A stretch of DNA of 6,187 nt from Bacteroidota bacterium (GTDB taxonomy: Bacteria; Bacteroidota; Bacteroidia; Chitinophagales; Chitinophagaceae), in assembly GCA_023386395.1 (NCBI GenBank), contig JAEWJV010000379.1:1-6187 (forward strand), given 5' to 3'. The translations under genes were made by a program, and so were the position numbers. The notes under the pieces were generated by a model. That model was not told the origin of the DNA. It ran no database searches and worked only from the letters and a program-made list of their open reading frames with translations. Positions within the stretch are counted from its first letter, which is position 1, and every line of letters begins with the position of its first letter. Below, in pieces: positions 5,356 through 6,187 of this stretch.

Positions 5356-6187
5356 TCAATTCATTTGTTCAACAAGGTTTGCCACATCTGATGCGCAGCC
5401 AAAGCTTAAAGTAAAACCGCTGCCGCCATGACCATAATTATGGATGATGTTGGTGCCAGGTTCATGCTCCACCCTCACCTGCGGGCGATAAGGCCGGAGG
5501 CCTGCCCAGTTACCCAATACCTTATGATTTTTTAATTGAGGAAAAACATTATAAGCGTTGGAAAGAATGCGCTCTAATGTTTCAGGCTCTGTTACTGCAT
5601 CATAAACGCCGCGTTCATAAGTGCCGCCAACAATCATAGCATCTTTACGCGGCACAATATACAAGGGCGTTTCATTGTCCATATAAATAGGCATTGATGT
5701 GTCGGTTTCCAGCAAAACTATTTGTCCGCGTATAGGAATAATAGCTTCATCATGGCATAAATTGCGTGCCCCCAAACCAGTACAGTTAATAATGATGTCG
5801 AATGATGAAAGCTCCTCAAAATTTTTTACTTCCTGTTGTTTGAAAACAACATTGCGTGTTGAAAAAATATTTTGCAGGTAAGGAAGAAATATCTGCGTTT
5901 CAACCAGCGGCACCAATACATCATAAGCTTTTTGTATACCAGGTGCTAACTGATCTTCGGGCACCATTGTACAAACGCCTTCGGGAATAAATTCAAGCCA
6001 CACCGGTTCTTCTTCCACCACATCTTTACGTATCACTTTTACCAGGTGTTTCATGCTTATACCTGATGCAGCATCGTTTGCAAGCACTTTAAAAAAATCA
6101 TAGCTTTTTTTGCCCCATGCGATGCCGCGTTTATCAAACCTTATCTGGTAAGGATACCAGAATGCGGCAGCCCTGTTGGATGTAATG
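5356..6187 (-). CDS. D-amino-acid-oxidase-like FAD-dependent oxidoreductase, 5' end outside window
   Basis: The frame is open to the window edge, so the true start lies beyond 6187; the GTG at 6087 is internal. The visible 276 residues begin ITSNRAAAFWYPY, matching the early part of D-amino-acid oxidase. The missing 35-45 residues should hold the GxGxxG FAD-binding motif. Other family signs are FDIIINCTGLGAR (129-141), the motif IRGQ (152-155), PLYIVPR with Tyr176, MIVGGTYERG (184-193), GLRPYRPQVRVEHE with Arg231 at the position of the substrate-carboxylate arginine (Arg283 in human DAAO), and the C-terminal FAD contact HNYGHGGSGFT (249-259). The expected reaction is oxidative deamination of a D-amino acid or a related amino acid to the 2-oxo acid, ammonia and H2O2, but other DAO-fold enzymes (glycine or sarcosine type) cannot be excluded. 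It is the first visible gene of the operon and lies 3 bp from the acetyltransferase. Confidence 0.87.
   Translation of the reverse strand, partial: ITSNRAAAFWYPYQIRFDKRGIAWGKKSYDFFKVLANDAASGISMKHLVKVIRKDVVEEEPVWLEFIPEGVCTMVPEDQLAPGIQKAYDVLVPLVETQIFLPYLQNIFSTRNVVFKQQEVKNFEELSSFDIIINCTGLGARNLCHDEAIIPIRGQIVLLETDTSMPIYMDNETPLYIVPRKDAMIVGGTYERGVYDAVTEPETLERILSNAYNVFPQLKNHKVLGNWAGLRPYRPQVRVEHEPGTNIIHNYGHGGSGFTLSFGCASDVANLVEQMN

Noticed and set aside
6085..6087. GTG at 6087 as start of the oxidase gene
   Set aside because: The frame stays open to the window edge, and the upstream residues (ITSNRAAAFWYPY and onward) match the D-amino-acid oxidase family, so the GTG is internal.

Overview
The window looks like chromosomal DNA of a Bacteroidota species, probably Chitinophagaceae or a close relative. 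The evidence is AT-rich sequence without Shine-Dalgarno motifs before its genes, exported proteins built on carboxypeptidase-regulatory-like (CPD) domains followed by SusC-type LN(E/D)VV(V/I)xGYG motifs, and an anti-sigma N-terminus typical of that group. The genus cannot be named from what is visible.

Layout. Positions 1-386 are non-coding and rich in short palindromes. Positions 387-1700 (minus) encode a single-pass anti-sigma-type membrane protein whose periplasmic part carries a CPD domain and a TonB-C-like end. It overlaps by 8 bp an upstream ECF sigma factor gene (minus, ending at 1693), forming a sigma/anti-sigma operon. The longest sigma frame begins inside what looks like an extragenic repeat and over a possible promoter, so its start is uncertain; I chose GTG 2295. 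Reading away from this operon are a small exported protein of unknown function (2430-2744) and, 20 bp later, a YfbK-type von Willebrand factor A protein with its own CPD domain (2765-4717). A 182-bp convergent gap holds a long imperfect hairpin (4782-4841). Finally, on the minus strand, a D-amino-acid-oxidase-like FAD enzyme, cut by the right window edge, lies 3 bp upstream of an SSAT-like GNAT acetyltransferase.

How it may work together. The left two thirds look like one envelope-signalling locus: an ECF sigma factor, its membrane-bound partner, and two divergently encoded secreted proteins that could be sensor, ligand or target. The most notable point is that the anti-sigma protein and the VWA protein both reuse pieces of the N-terminal extension and plug of SusC-like TonB-dependent receptors, although neither is a receptor. 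That they form one pathway is inference from position and shared domains. The right third is a separate small metabolic operon, probably for amino-acid or amine turnover.
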